A DNA stretch of 64,000 bases from Astropecten irregularis (Eukaryota; Echinodermata; Asteroidea; Paxillosida; Astropectinidae), in assembly GCA_963971285.1 (NCBI GenBank), contig OZ020247.1, positions 10,312,614-10,376,613 on the forward strand, given 5' to 3'. The notes below the pieces were generated by a model. That model was not told the origin of the DNA. It saw only the letters and a list, made by a program, of their open reading frames with translations, and did not search any database. The position numbers and the translations under genes are program-made. This document shows positions 57,201-64,000 of the stretch, piece by piece. Each line of letters begins with the position of its first letter. Position 1 is the first letter of the stretch.

Positions 57201-60200
57201 GGAGGGTGGGTGGGGGAAAATACTATCTAATCTCTGTTCAGTCATTGATAGAACCCTAGACTTGCCAAGGTCTGCTGTTGACTTGAAATGCATGCAGCCA
57301 TGCACGGTGCACTGATTTGTACATTGAACTTGATAGTAATAATGTACTGATCTCTGTTCGGTCATTGGAAGAACCTTAGACTTGCCAAGGTCTGCTGTTG
57401 ACTTGTAATGCATGCATGGTGCACTGATTTGTACATTAAACTTGATAATGTAATGTTCTGTACATCCCCGGTGCAAAGTGTGCTTACTGAACCTTGCTTA
57501 GTTTTCAAACTGAGTAGGACCAAGTCTAATAACATTCATTCCCAGCAAGATCTTTCTCAAAGATCCTGCTAAGATCGAAACGCGCCAGGCCCTCCCAACT
57601 CCAAGCATTTTATATAATTATTTCAGGTCATTATTTTGAGCAATTTGCAGCAGTTTATTACTTACTATAACAAACACGCAGAGATGCATAGAAATTGTTT
57701 GTCATAGTAGTCGTTCGTTATAGCTGTTCAGCAGGCCTATAAATTGTATATGAAAATTGGGAGCTAAGGATGATGTTCGATATAGCCATATGTTTGGTAT
57801 AATGAGTGTTCGTTTTAGTGGCGTTCGACTGTATGGCTAATGTTCACTCCCAGTCTTTTTTCTGTGATGTACATGCACATGCACAGAGACGTGTACATGT
57901 ACATGTATGATTCTGCTTTTCATATTATATCATGGCTGTGCTGTGCCGTGGCCTGGCAGAACCGTTCTCACTAAGGCCCGACCTTTGTATAATTTTTCCC
58001 TCATGTGTCCAGATTGAATCCTGTTAATATTCCCAGGACTTTTCTGACGGGTGTACATACAGTACATGTATGTCACTCATTCACCTATTCTACTACATGT
58101 AGTACATGTACACTGTACACCTGTACATATGTAGCTCAGCGTACATGTACACATACACGTACAGTACATTCTAATAGGGCCATGACCATCAGTTTTTAAA
58201 GGTAGTATCATACTTTGGTTCTTATCAAAGAAATACAGATTCATGGGCAAACATATCAAGACAGATACAGTAACAGTCATCTGTGAAAATTCCAGGCCCA
58301 TACAGTTCCCACTTTTTGAGAAAACAGTGAAAAATGGCCAGAAATTAGTAAAACAACGACCAAAAATCTTTTTGATCTTTTAAAAGATAAATAAACGAGA
58401 AAAGGCTTGTGGCAGTTTTTCACTGTTTTCTCAAAAAGTGGGCAACGTATGGGACTGAAATTTTCACAGATGACTGTGATTGTATCTTCCTTGATATTTT
58501 TGCCCATGAATCTGTATTTCTTTGATAAAAACCAAAGTATGATACTACTTTTAAGTACATAAGAACAAAGCCAATGTCTCCACAAGGATACAAATACCAG
58601 TATGTGTTTATACATGTAAACAGTGTACATGTATGTACATGTATGCAGATCTTACTAATGGCTGAATTTTCTTGTATTTTCGGTCGAAGCAATACAATTT
58701 CACGATATAGAGGACACTGCTCTCCTGAGACGTTATTTTGGGGACATTAGATCGACTACCATGGCAACCACCAAGGGCACCGGGACAATTAATTTGACGC
58801 ACATCGTTTTTCCTCGTAAAAAATCTCCTTGAAACTCCTTTAATAACCAATTGATGTCTCGGAGCTATCATGAATTGAAATTTAGATATTGTAAATTTTT
58901 AATTTTTTTTTTTTTCGTGCAGAAAATGTTTGAGAAACTGCAAGACCTTTCGGTGTTTCTGGACATGACGGAGCTGGACATCCGATCCCAGGCACTGAAC
59001 TGCGGCATCGAAGAGAAATCCATCAAAAGATTGTTAGCCGCCAGCAAAAGCATCAAGAAGGCCTACAAAGGTAACCAAAAAAAGCAGGGAAAATTGTGAC
59101 ACGTTTTGTTTCCCCCAAAATTACAGAAATTTGTGAAATCACCTGACGAATGATTTTAATAACAAAAAATCAAGAAATGTACCGAAAAGTGAGAGGAAAA
59201 TGGCGGAGATGCCAGGCATGCAAATTTTTCCTCAGATCAGCTGATTTCATCTTCTTTTTCTTGTTTTCCCCCTCTTTACTCTTATGCCATTGAAAAGTGA
59301 AAAGCACTATACAAAGTATGGTAAAGATTCAAATTGCCTTCGGTTTTTTGTTAAAGGTATAATACATGATTGGTAAAGGTCACAGAACAGCAGTCATACT
59401 TTGTGTAATCCATCATGTACATGAAATAACACACTTGTGAAAAATTTTAGCTCAATCGGAGATCTGAATCACTAGAAAATAGTGGAAACCCAACTCGACT
59501 CAATTTGTCTTTATATAAAACATAAAAAATGGTTTTGATCTTACCTCGAGATCAAAACTGTTTTCGGTCTTTGTTTGACTAATTTCTGGATAAATTCACC
59601 ATTTCAGGCTGAAATATTTTAACGGTATGTTTCTACCAGCACCATCTTCATATCCTGAAAGTTATACGTAAATCTGTGAACATTTCTGTTTGGGTATGTT
59701 ACCAATCCTGTACTGTACATTTATTAGTCCAAGTTGCATGCCTGAGACACACATCTGAGAGAAGGTCATTCTAGAGTTTTGACTCGGAGATGCTCGGCCA
59801 TGTCTCTGGGAATGTCTGACAAGATGAAATGTTTCTTCCTACCAACGCGTCTTGATTTTTCCTCGACCCAACACAGCCCAGCTGTACGGTGCCAGCACTA
59901 ACATCAAGGACGTCTCCGACAAGGAAACCACGGACACGAGTTCATGTCCCTCCAGTAGCCCCAAACAGAAGCGGACCTCCACGTCCTCGATGGGTTCAGC
60001 TTCCTCTGAGGCTCCCAGCATCCACTCCTCCATCACCCCACCCCCTTACATGAGCGAATCTTACCCCAGGAACGTCTACACGGTCACCCCTCCGCCGACG
60101 CCCAAACAGTGGAGCAAGAGTAAGACCAAAGGCACGCCCCCGCCCAATAAAAAGATGATCACAGTCAACTTGCCCGTTCCCGAGACCCAGTTGAAGAGGA

Positions 60201-61263
60201 GTAAATCCACAGAAGCTTCGCTGCCTCATCGAGTGGACATTGAAATAGGCGGATCCTTATCCAGGTAAAAGTCATTCATTTTGTTCGAAACTTGTTTGTT
60301 TGTGCCAACTGTATCGTTTCAGTGAAGCGATTCATAAGATGATAAAAGGATTTACTGTCGCACCATGCGACATCAATGGGAGACTTTGGAGAACCGGTCT
60401 TCAAGTCAACATATTAAGTGAATATAATCAAGCGATATTGTGTTACACGTTTGGTGACTTGAATTTTGTCACCTCAAACCTTTTGAGATTCAAAATGTGA
60501 TGTATTTCCTTACAAATACTACAATACTACTTACAAATTTAGAAAATGATCTCTGTTGGATTTGAACCCCCAACTTCACTGATGAGCATGATCCAAATCT
60601 GCCCCTCATGTGAGGGACGGACATCAATGCATTCATTGTTTTGCCAAAGATTTCTTGAATACTTATTGTCAGTTAAAAACATGTGAATGTTTAGCCCTGA
60701 CACCAGTGCAAGTTGGCCACATGCCATTTTCAATTTGTCTATTTTGTTTTTTATTTAAAGAAGATTTTAGGGCGTGAGGGACGGTCATCAGGAAAAATTA
60801 CTACATTCACTTGAGTCTACAGATTTTTTTTTTATTATTAAAACTTGGAAACGTTTTCAACTTTGGTTAATTAAATATCATAAGAAATTTCTTTTGGATT
60901 ATAAAAATATTATCCTTTCTTTTTACAGTGAAAAGAAGTAATTTTTAAGGGTGTTTAAAGGAATTTAATTTGTGTTTGTGAATGTTACCAAATTTTGGAT
61001 CAAGAAGCTTCTAATACAACATTTGCTTGCTCTTTGGGAGTTTCTTTTTTTCTGAATGGGTCGTTAATTTCATGTTGTCAGGATGAGGGGAAGTAAGATT
61101 CCGGCCGTCCTGAAGAAGCAGAGCTCGAGCGGAAGCTGCGAAGCAAACCTGAACTATTCCCGGCGTTTCTCCGAGGACCTGGTGGACAGCCGGAGGATGT
61201 CGCCCCAGAAGGGCTCCCCGGGACGCTACAATTCCGTTTCAGCGTTTGAAACCGGAAAAGCAA
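33108..61263 (+). CDS. KSR: Kinase suppressor of Ras, N-terminal five exons (partial)
   Basis: Scaffold/pseudokinase that assembles Raf, MEK and ERK at the membrane. Five exons in phase (33108-33254, 54625-54774, 58923-59070, 59877-60264, 61082-61263) give about 338 residues. Exons 1-3 match the KSR CA1 / coiled-coil-SAM region: LRAIQSVIDGRISSLDGLRK, YTQHEIRTVE, GKLAQLFGRQ, FPNLRQWLRHVVD, MTELDIRSQALNCGI. Exon 4 is Pro/Ser-rich (TPPPTP) with LKRSKSTEASLPHRVD, aligning to KSR1's RSKSHESQ 14-3-3 site (Ser259 here). The C1 and kinase-like domains lie beyond the right edge. Start GCAGCCATGG is a near-ideal Kozak. Intron 1 is about 21 kb. Whether vertebrate KSR1 or KSR2 is closer cannot be told. 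Confidence 0.85.
33600..33828 (-). mobile_element. TTAA MITE subfamily B, 5' truncated
   Basis: AAATCGAGTCGGGTTTTTGC, GAGCTCAAATTTTCACAATC and CATGTATTGTACC|TTTAA (TTAA 33829-33832). KSR intron 1. Confidence 0.75.
34074..34447 (-). mobile_element. TTAA MITE subfamily B, nearly full length
   Basis: AGGTACAGTACATGATTGG at the left, both internal modules, and CCAATCATGTATTCCAGTG at the right. Confidence 0.8.
34850..35060 (-). repeat. tRNA-derived SINE
   Basis: Minus strand: TGGCATAGTGGTTCTTTCC (A-box region), GGTTCAAGTCC (B-box), then TTGGGTTTTCAGTCCC and a poly-TTTT-ending body. Confidence 0.65.
35509..35869 (-). mobile_element. TTAA MITE subfamily A
   Basis: AGGGTAGTATCATACTTTGG to AAAGTATGATACTACC|TTAA, with GATCTTTTGAAGATC in the middle. 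Confidence 0.85.
36425..36740 (-). mobile_element. TTAA MITE subfamily B, internally deleted
   Basis: TTAA|GGCTAGAGTGCAGGATTGG to CCAATCATGCATTACACC|TTAA, missing the ATTTATCCAGAAATTAGT segment. Confidence 0.75.
37866..38015. mobile_element. Small foldback element (GATTTCA...TGAAATC ends)
   Basis: GGGATCGATTTCAGAAAGC and GTTTAGTGAAATCGACCCC flank inverted GTAACTCGAGTATTG-type sequence. Non-coding. Confidence 0.6.
38059..38433 (+). mobile_element. TTAA MITE subfamily B, full length
   Basis: TTAA|AGGTACATACATGTACAG to CCAATCCTGCGCTGAACC|TTTAA, opposite orientation to the copies at 34074 and 36425. Confidence 0.82.
38480..38632. mobile_element. Foldback element (CAGGGGCCTATTTCATAAA)
   Basis: CCAGGGGCCTATTTCATAAA and TTTATGAAATCAGCCCCAGG are inverted ends. 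Inner arms ACGCGTCGCAGAG / CGACGCGTCACAGAG. About 150 bp. Confidence 0.75.
39470..39631. mobile_element. MITE, TIR AATAGCGCTCCGCACT
   Basis: AATAGCGCTCCGCACTTGCG and AGTGCGGACTGCTATT ends, with inner CAGACAAACATTG / CAATGTTTGTCTG arms. Copies at 43702-43837 and, partly, 44248-44355. Confidence 0.75.
40485..40880. mobile_element. GGTCTAGT-family element with a palindromic MITE inside
   Basis: GGCTCGAATTTCGTGAAAA, GGACAGCAGGTCTAGTAACT, CTAGACCTGTGGCATTCATG and ACGGTCTAGTGGATATTTCG match 43850-44125 in order. The palindromic MITE at 40622-40736 splits this copy only. Confidence 0.78.
40622..40736. mobile_element. Palindromic MITE (AATGGGAGACTTTTG family)
   Basis: AATGGGAGACTTTTGGAGAG...GGTCTTGAGTCAACAGCGC against its complement. 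Nested in the GGTCTAGT element. Confidence 0.85.
41168..41465. repeat. Two-copy tandem repeat (TTCGCTGCTAACTTAGC)
   Basis: About 165-bp units beginning GTATGTTCACAC, with GTGAAAATTTGTGGC, GCAATTTTAGCTAACTTC and TCCGAAAGTTAACAGCAG in each. Rich in GCTAACTT/AAGTTAGC short inverted motifs. Confidence 0.75.
42455..42842. repeat. About 40-bp minisatellite (TAGGCCTACATGTTATTGAA)
   Basis: About nine units of ACATGTAGGCCTACATGTTA then TTGAATGTTGAACATTGTGT, length varying by ACATGT insertions. The palindrome TAGGCCTA is present in most units. KSR intron 1. Confidence 0.9.
43135..43643. mobile_element. Harbinger-like MITE, 3-bp TSD (TTA)
   Basis: GGGGCCGTCCATAAAGTACG to CGTACTTTATGGACGGCCCC, flanked by TTA at 43132-43134 and 43644-43646. 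509 bp with poly-C tracts. Sister of 11115-11614. Confidence 0.85.
43702..43837. mobile_element. MITE, TIR AATAGC family, copy 2
   Basis: AATAGCACTGCGCACTTGCG and AGTGCGGAACGCTATT. A third, reversed copy is recognisable at about 44248-44355. Confidence 0.72.
43850..44125. mobile_element. GGTCTAGT-family element, uninterrupted copy
   Basis: Same order of motifs as 40485-40880 but without the palindromic MITE, reading ACAATATTGTGTC at that point. Confidence 0.75.
44370..45860. other. ACATGTAC-rich intronic DNA, no gene
   Basis: Dense in GTACATGTAC/TACATGTA palindromes with AT-rich spacers. ORFs such as 45321-45689 have no domain, splice or codon support. Confidence 0.6.
45863..46250. mobile_element. 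mariner/Tc1-like MITE
   Basis: GGTGTCCCAGAAAAAAATC at the left and TTTTTTTTTGGGACACCC at the right, followed by TGTA. Inner arms AAACTGTTTATCACTTCA-like are inverted. TA target at the right, left flank degraded. No transposase. Confidence 0.7.
46897..47287 (-). mobile_element. TTAA MITE subfamily B
   Basis: Left AGTACTGTACAGGATTGGTA, right CAATCATGTTTTACACC|TTTAA (TTAA 47288-47291). Confidence 0.8.
47984..48130. mobile_element. hAT-like small MITE (CATGCAACTTTTCCTC family)
   Basis: CATGCACGTGCAACTTTTCC and TCCAAGTTGCATGCCTG. Contains GATCAGCTGATTTCCTC as at 9479 and 59212. Confidence 0.75.
48532..49005. repeat. TACTCG satellite bounded by inverted CAGTGTTGTAG
   Basis: Tandem (TACTCG/TACTCA)n with a higher-order unit containing GGAAAAGTACTC, AAGAAAAAAAGCCTTG and GACAAAATACTCG. 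It starts CAGTGTTGTAGTACTC and ends GTACTCTACTACAACACTG. Flanks GGCTATAG and GGCTATAC suggest a target duplication. ORFs reading YSYS/TRTR are repeat translations. Confidence 0.85.
49681..50160. mobile_element. MITE, TIR GCAGGGTGCAGACCAG
   Basis: GCAGGGTGCAGACCAGTAAA and TTTACTGGTCTGCACCCTGC are exact inverted ends, 480 bp, no coding capacity. The target duplication is not clear. Confidence 0.85.
50185..50575. mobile_element. TTAA MITE subfamily B, rearranged (two left-type halves)
   Basis: TTAA|AGGTACATATGTACATG then CATGATTGGTGAAGGTC. GATGTCCGATTGATCTC and GTGACTTTTACCAATCATG follow in opposite orientation, so two copies' ends face each other. Confidence 0.7.
50750..50965. repeat. Dispersed repeat with GGAGCCGGAGCC/GCTTATGC, shared with 56075-56295
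   Basis: CATCCATAAGCTGAAAATAC, GGATGGAGCCGGAGCCTGAG and GTTTCGTAAACG occur inverted at 56080-56280. Class unknown. Confidence 0.5.
51127..51285. mobile_element. Small foldback element (AGGCCTTGAATTT)
   Basis: AGGCCTTGAATTT and AAATTCAAGGCTT ends with inner TTTTCCATTG / CAATGGAAA inverted motifs. Confidence 0.65.
51733..52050 (-). mobile_element. TTAA MITE subfamily B
   Basis: TTAA|AGGTACAGTACATGATTGG to CCAATCATGTATTATACC|TTTTAT, with an internal deletion in the GAGCTCAAATTTTCACAGG region. Confidence 0.82.
52660..52945. repeat. Three-copy tandem repeat, about 97 bp
   Basis: TTTTTGTGCGGTAGACTTTC, GTATTCTTCTATTTTGT, AAGTGAACAAAGAAAAATG and TGTGATTTA repeat three times, the third shortened. 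Confidence 0.85.
53217..53574 (-). mobile_element. TTAA MITE subfamily A
   Basis: TTAA|AGGTAGTATCATACTACC to AAAGTATGATATTACCT|TCGA. The left end has lost the ACTTTGG step. Confidence 0.85.
54282..54431. mobile_element. Palindromic MITE (AATGGGAGACTTTGG family)
   Basis: AATGGGAGACTTTGGCGAAC, GGTCTTCAAGTCAACAGCGC and the complementary arm ending CTCCCATT. Near the end of KSR intron 1. Confidence 0.85.
54625..54774 (+). CDS. KSR: KSR exon 2
   Basis: 150 bp after TTTTGCAG: GKLAQLFGRQLAIKQRVQNN to HVVDIQGQPAE. Donor GTAATG runs directly into a tandem array. Confidence 0.87.
54775..55552 (+). repeat. KSR: TGACACTGCAT tandem array starting at a KSR splice donor
   Basis: Repeats of (T)TGACACTGCAT with higher-order blocks (CACCAAGATGACACTGCATT...), decaying to ACACCATAATGACAC types. 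The array begins within the donor: GAG|GTAATGACACTGCATGG. Minus-strand MQC/SVN ORFs are artefacts. Confidence 0.92.
55570..57160. other. KSR intron 2 body, no gene recognised
   Basis: Mostly unique sequence. It holds the 56075-56295 counterpart of the 50750 repeat. The minus-strand ORF at 55878-56129 has no recognisable domain or splice context. Confidence 0.5.
57168..57220 (+). repeat. G-run cluster, G-quadruplex candidate
   Basis: GGGGAGGGGGGCAAGGGGGG, then GGGG, GGGGAGGG, GGG and GGGGG with 1-3 base spacers on the KSR sense strand. Confidence 0.7.
57230..57465. repeat. Two-copy tandem duplication, about 118 bp
   Basis: CTCTGTTCAGTCATTG, CTAGACTTGCCAAGGTCTGC, ATGCATGCA and TGCACTGATTTGTACATTGA occur twice in order. 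Confidence 0.85.
57525..57835. repeat. Dispersed repeat shared with 12330-12850
   Basis: GATCCTGCTAAGATCGAAAC, GCCAGGCCCTCC, AACAAACACGCAGAGATGCA and AAAATTGGGAGCTAAGGATG match the PPM1D intron 3 repeat. Confidence 0.55.
58200..58550. mobile_element. TTAA MITE subfamily A, two opposed left-type halves
   Basis: TTAA|AGGTAGTATCATACTTTGG to CCAAAGTATGATACTACT|TTTAA. The CATGGGCAAACATATCAAGA half appears at both ends in inverse order, so this copy is a near-perfect palindrome. Confidence 0.85.
58923..59070 (+). CDS. KSR: KSR exon 3
   Basis: 148 bp after a long T tract and CGTGCAG: KMFEKLQDLSVFLDMTELDI to KSIKKAYK. SAM-like helical segment. Donor GTAACC. Confidence 0.87.
59212..59745. mobile_element. 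hAT-like small MITE split by a TTAA MITE B
   Basis: Left part CCAGGCATGCAAATTTTTCC (59211 on), right part AGTCCAAGTTGCATGCCTG (59726-59744). The interval 59355-59720 is a complete subfamily B element. KSR intron 3. Confidence 0.8.
59355..59720 (+). mobile_element. TTAA MITE subfamily B, full length
   Basis: TTAA|AGGTATAATACATGATTGG to TTACCAATCCTGTACTGTAC(AT)|TTAT, inserted in the hAT-like MITE. Confidence 0.85.
59877..60264 (+). CDS. KSR: KSR exon 4 (Pro/Ser-rich, RSKS site)
   Basis: 388 bp after CCAACACAG: (A)QLYGASTNIKDVSDKE, SITPPPYMSES, VTPPPTPKQW, RSKSTEASLPHRVD. Donor GTAAAA. Confidence 0.88.
60375..60411 (+). mobile_element. Single arm of the palindromic AATGGGAGAC MITE
   Basis: AATGGGAGACTTTGGAGAAC, CGGTCTTCAAGTCAAC with no second arm. 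KSR intron 4. Confidence 0.7.
61082..61263 (+). CDS. KSR: KSR exon 5 (Ser-rich linker)
   Basis: 182 bp after CATGTTGTCAG: MRGSKIPAVLKKQSSSGSCE, YSRRFSEDLVDSRRMSP, FETGKA. Donor AA|GTAAGT. The next exon is not in the window. Confidence 0.82.
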
Positions 61264-62202
61264 GTAAGTTCCCGACCCCCTCCCTCCTCCACGACTAGCG
61301 CCACGCTTTCAATTTGTCACTAAAAACTGCATCATTGCTTCAATGCCTTAATAGCTTTGGCAAATAATCAAACGTTCAGTGTTACTGCGCGCTAAAAGGT
61401 TACATGCCTGTAAGCGACTCCAAGGAATTGAAATCAGATTCCTAAAATGGAACAATCGGTAAACATCGGCAAAAGAGGTTGTGAATACCGCCGCAGAAAA
61501 CCACCAAAAAAAATACATCAGTGTGCATGATTCATTGGCCAACACAGAACGCCCCCACATGCAACGAAACAACAACATAAAAAAGAGAACTTGACAAAAA
61601 GACAAAATAGCCTTCATCCTGTGAAATACTTTAAGCAGGAAATAAAAGGAGATTGGGGAAGCATTTCCAGTCCGTCGTCGTCCTAAAGTCACACCAGTAG
61701 TAGGCCCCTGGATCTGAGTAATACAATATGACCCTCGTACCGACTGGGACTTCGTCGTCCTCTAAGCCGCTCAAATCCAATTATATCGTAATAAAGACCG
61801 TTGGTTCTAAGCTTTCAACCCAAGATGTTTCAAATCCAATTTGTCCAAATCATCGGCAGATGAACTTTAAATTTTTTAATTTTTTTATTTACGTGATTTG
61901 TTTTGCACGTTTATATTTTGTCAACATTTTTTGTTGGCAAATTCAGTAATGAATGATTTTACACTTTTCTTTGTCCATTTCCCTAATAATTTTAATAATA
62001 TTTTCTTTTCTTTTTTTAATAAAACTGGCCATCACAGGAATGCATCCCCATGCCTCCTGTGGGGAAGCATTTCATAATAACATATTCTCTGTTTTTTTGT
62101 CTCTTTTTATGTTTTTTTTTTTAACAAAGAAAAGTTAACCTCAAAAAAGCCGAATGACTTTTACACATGCACCGAAGTGACCATGTTTATTCTTTGAAAC
62201 TC
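61264..62202. other. KSR intron 5, no feature recognised
   Basis: AT-rich sequence with T-tracts. ORFs up to 114 codons lack splice or domain support. Confidence 0.5.
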
Positions 62203-62206
62203 TTAA

Positions 62207-62876
62207 AGAGGACGTTCAACACTCAACAAACCTCGCTTTATTTGTTAGAACTGTAATCTTTAAATTACTTGACATGAGAAAAAAATGTTTTTCTCACACT
62301 GAACACAGAAAGAGGGTGTTTTTGGATGATTTTTCTCTCAGCCCGCAAGCTCCCAAAAATGTTCTGAATTTCGTCAATGGGGGCAGCAGACAAATCTGTG
62401 CGATTTCATGACGTCAGATATGGGAGCTTTTTGTTGAGAGAAAAATTCATTGAAAAAGACTCTCTTTCTGTGTTCATTGTGAGATAATTTTTTTTTTTCA
62501 TGTCAAGTTAATTTAAAGGTAGTATCATACTACGGTAAGAAACCAAAACAGAAATGTTCACAGATTTATGTATAACTTGGTGGTGGTGAAGATGGTGGTG
62601 GTAGAAACATACCGTTAACATTTTTCCGCCTGAAATGGTGTATTTATCCAGAAATTAGTAAAACAATGACCGAAAATCTTTTTGATAAAAAAAAAAGGGA
62701 AAAGACTTGGGCACCGTATGGGACTGAAATTTTCAAAGATGACTGTTATTGTATCTGTCTTGGTATTTTTGCCCATGAATCTGCGTTTCTTTGACAAAAA
62801 CCAAAGTATGATATTGCCTTTAAGGATTATAGTTCTAACAAATAAAGCGAGGTTTGTGGAGTGTTGAACATCCTCT
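62207..62876. mobile_element. Large foldback element with a TTAA MITE in one arm
   Basis: AGAGGACGTTCAACACTC, AACAAACCTCGCTTTATTTG and TTAGAACTGTAATCTTTAAA at the left are answered by TTTAAGGATTATAGTTCTAA, CAAATAAAGCGAGGTTTG and GAGTGTTGAACATCCTCT at the right. Flanks TTAA and ATAA. Nearly the whole element apart from the insert is self-complementary. Confidence 0.85.
62517..62819 (-). mobile_element. TTAA MITE subfamily A nested in the foldback
   Basis: TTAA|AGGTAGTATCATACTACGG to CAAAGTATGATATTGCCT|TTAA (62513-62516 and 62820-62823). Removing it restores AATTTAAGGATTATAG, matching the other arm. Confidence 0.9.
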
Positions 62877-63330
62877 ATAAAGTCCCTCTAACTAAGTAAC
62901 CACGCTAAGCACGCTTGCTTGGAATGCATTTGTTGTTCTTTGTGGTTTTAGTTTGTTGCTTGCATGTGGAATGAATGAATGTCTGTGCTGATGACATTCA
63001 GACTAATATTGTACATCGTTAACATGACAATGGTAACCAGGTGATAACATATTTGTACGGAGTTGCTTAGATTTGGTCCATCGTTACGTTGATTGCTTTG
63101 GTGTGGCGATTGCTCGTTAAAACGTGTTATTAATTGCAAGAACATGTGGTAATACTCGCCCTCTGAGTAAAATTCCAATCATTCAAAATGGAGAAACAAA
63201 ATTGCTGTGTTAATATGTAATTGGTTGACTAGTGAATTACATCGTTAACTTCTGCATTATGATTCACAATAGTGGATTCATTAATGTGTATTATAAGTCA
63301 GTTACTCAGTCAGAGTTTAACTGGGGGTGG

Positions 63331-63560
63331 GGGCCAATTTCATAGAGCTGCTTAAGCACCAAAATGTGCTTAGCACCAAAAACCTTGGTAAATTAAATCA
63401 GTATGCCATCCAAAACTCCCTGTGAATGTTATGCTCAGCAAACAGTAACCGAATACAAGTCTTAAAGCATTAAACATCACATACAAATTTGGTTGGTAAT
63501 CCTGTTTGACCAAGAAAAACTTTTCAAGCTTAAGCAAATTCTGAGCTTAAGCAGCTCTAT
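63331..63560. mobile_element. Foldback MITE (GGGCCAATTTCATAGAGC family)
   Basis: GGGCCAATTTCATAGAGCTG, CTTAAGCACCAAAATG and the opposite TTCTGAGCTTAAGCAGCTC. Family of 27604 and 31401. Confidence 0.7.
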
Positions 63561-63599
63561 AATCCGTTACCATTTATAGCCAAAAGTCTTAACTTAACG

Positions 63600-63855
63600 G
63601 TAGCACATTTTTTTTTACTTACAAGTAGCATATTTTTCACAGGAGAGTTTTCTTTTTGGTAACAGTAAGCAAGGAATTTCTGCAGAATGCATAATTATAT
63701 GACGGCGCGTTAGCAGAAAATAATCACGGTTACCCTAGAAATATTTCGCTAACCGAAAGTCTTGCTTACGGATTCCATGAAATAGATTTCACGCATAGCA
63801 AGTACCCATAAGCACAAAGATAGGCCGTTACGAATTCCATGAAATAGGGCCCAGC
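63600..63855. repeat. Dispersed repeat shared with 23640-23870
   Basis: ACAGGAGAGTTTTCTTTTTGG, TTACCCTAGAAATATTTCGC and GATTCCATGAAATAGATTTC match 23640-23870. Ends CATGAAATAGGGCCC. Confidence 0.65.
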
Positions 63856-63889
63856 TCTTCTCAGAACAACACTCAATCTCAAAGGAGTA

Positions 63890-64000
63890 ATTCATTTTAA
63901 CGGTATGTTTCTACCACCACCATCTTCATACCATGTAAGTTATACGTAAATCTGTGAACATTTCTGTTTTGGTTTCTTACCAAAATATGATACTTCCTTT
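63890..64000 (+). mobile_element. TTAA MITE subfamily A, cut by the window edge
   Basis: TTTTAACGGTATGTTTCTAC, AAGTTATACGTAAATCTGTG and TATGATACTTCCTTT at the right edge. Confidence 0.75.

Overview
This is a 64 kb piece of animal nuclear genome. The genes have many short exons with GT-AG introns, and the non-coding DNA is crowded with short inverted-repeat transposons. Palindromic TACATGTA / AGGCCTACATG motifs are abundant in the right half. That texture, together with the gene set, suggests a marine invertebrate deuterostome, most likely an echinoderm. The species is inferred from sequence texture, not proven.

Four protein-coding genes can be built exon by exon with consistent splice phases. 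From left to right they are: (1) a minus-strand secreted M14 metallocarboxypeptidase (start near 4774, exons down to 1047; the C-terminal exons lie beyond the left edge); (2) a plus-strand PPM1D/Wip1-type PP2C phosphatase (8825-15347, four exons, 708 residues) with an unusual Cys-rich tail; (3) a complete minus-strand RFC5, replication factor C subunit 5 (32616 down to 25328, ten exons, 332 residues); (4) the 5' half of a plus-strand KSR, kinase suppressor of Ras (33108 to 61263, five exons, first intron about 21 kb), which runs off the right edge. RFC5 and KSR are head to head, with their ATGs about 490 bp apart across a shared promoter holding an E2F site, a CRE and an E-box. PPM1D and RFC5 converge. 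The carboxypeptidase and PPM1D diverge.

Most of the rest is repeats. A TTAA-flanked MITE family with two subfamilies (ends AGGTAGTATCATAC and AGGTACAGTACATGATT) occurs about twenty times. Other elements show readable target-site duplications: two nested hAT-like MITEs with exact 8-bp duplications, two Harbinger-like MITEs with 3-bp duplications, and a SINE-like retroposon with a 13-bp duplication. tRNA-derived SINEs, palindromic MITEs, a mariner-like MITE and several minisatellites are also present. No rRNA, true tRNA, CRISPR or prokaryotic feature was found.

The most interesting structural theme is tandem or mobile DNA sitting directly on 5' splice sites. In RFC5 intron 4 every minisatellite unit carries a copy of the real splice donor. 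KSR intron 2 becomes a tandem array directly after its donor. In PPM1D the retroposon's target duplication copied the exon 3 splice donor. RFC5 intron 6 has a TTAA element about 12 bp from its donor. RFC5 intron 9 has a 20-C tract immediately after its donor. A second theme is the three-fold Cys motif in the PPM1D tail.
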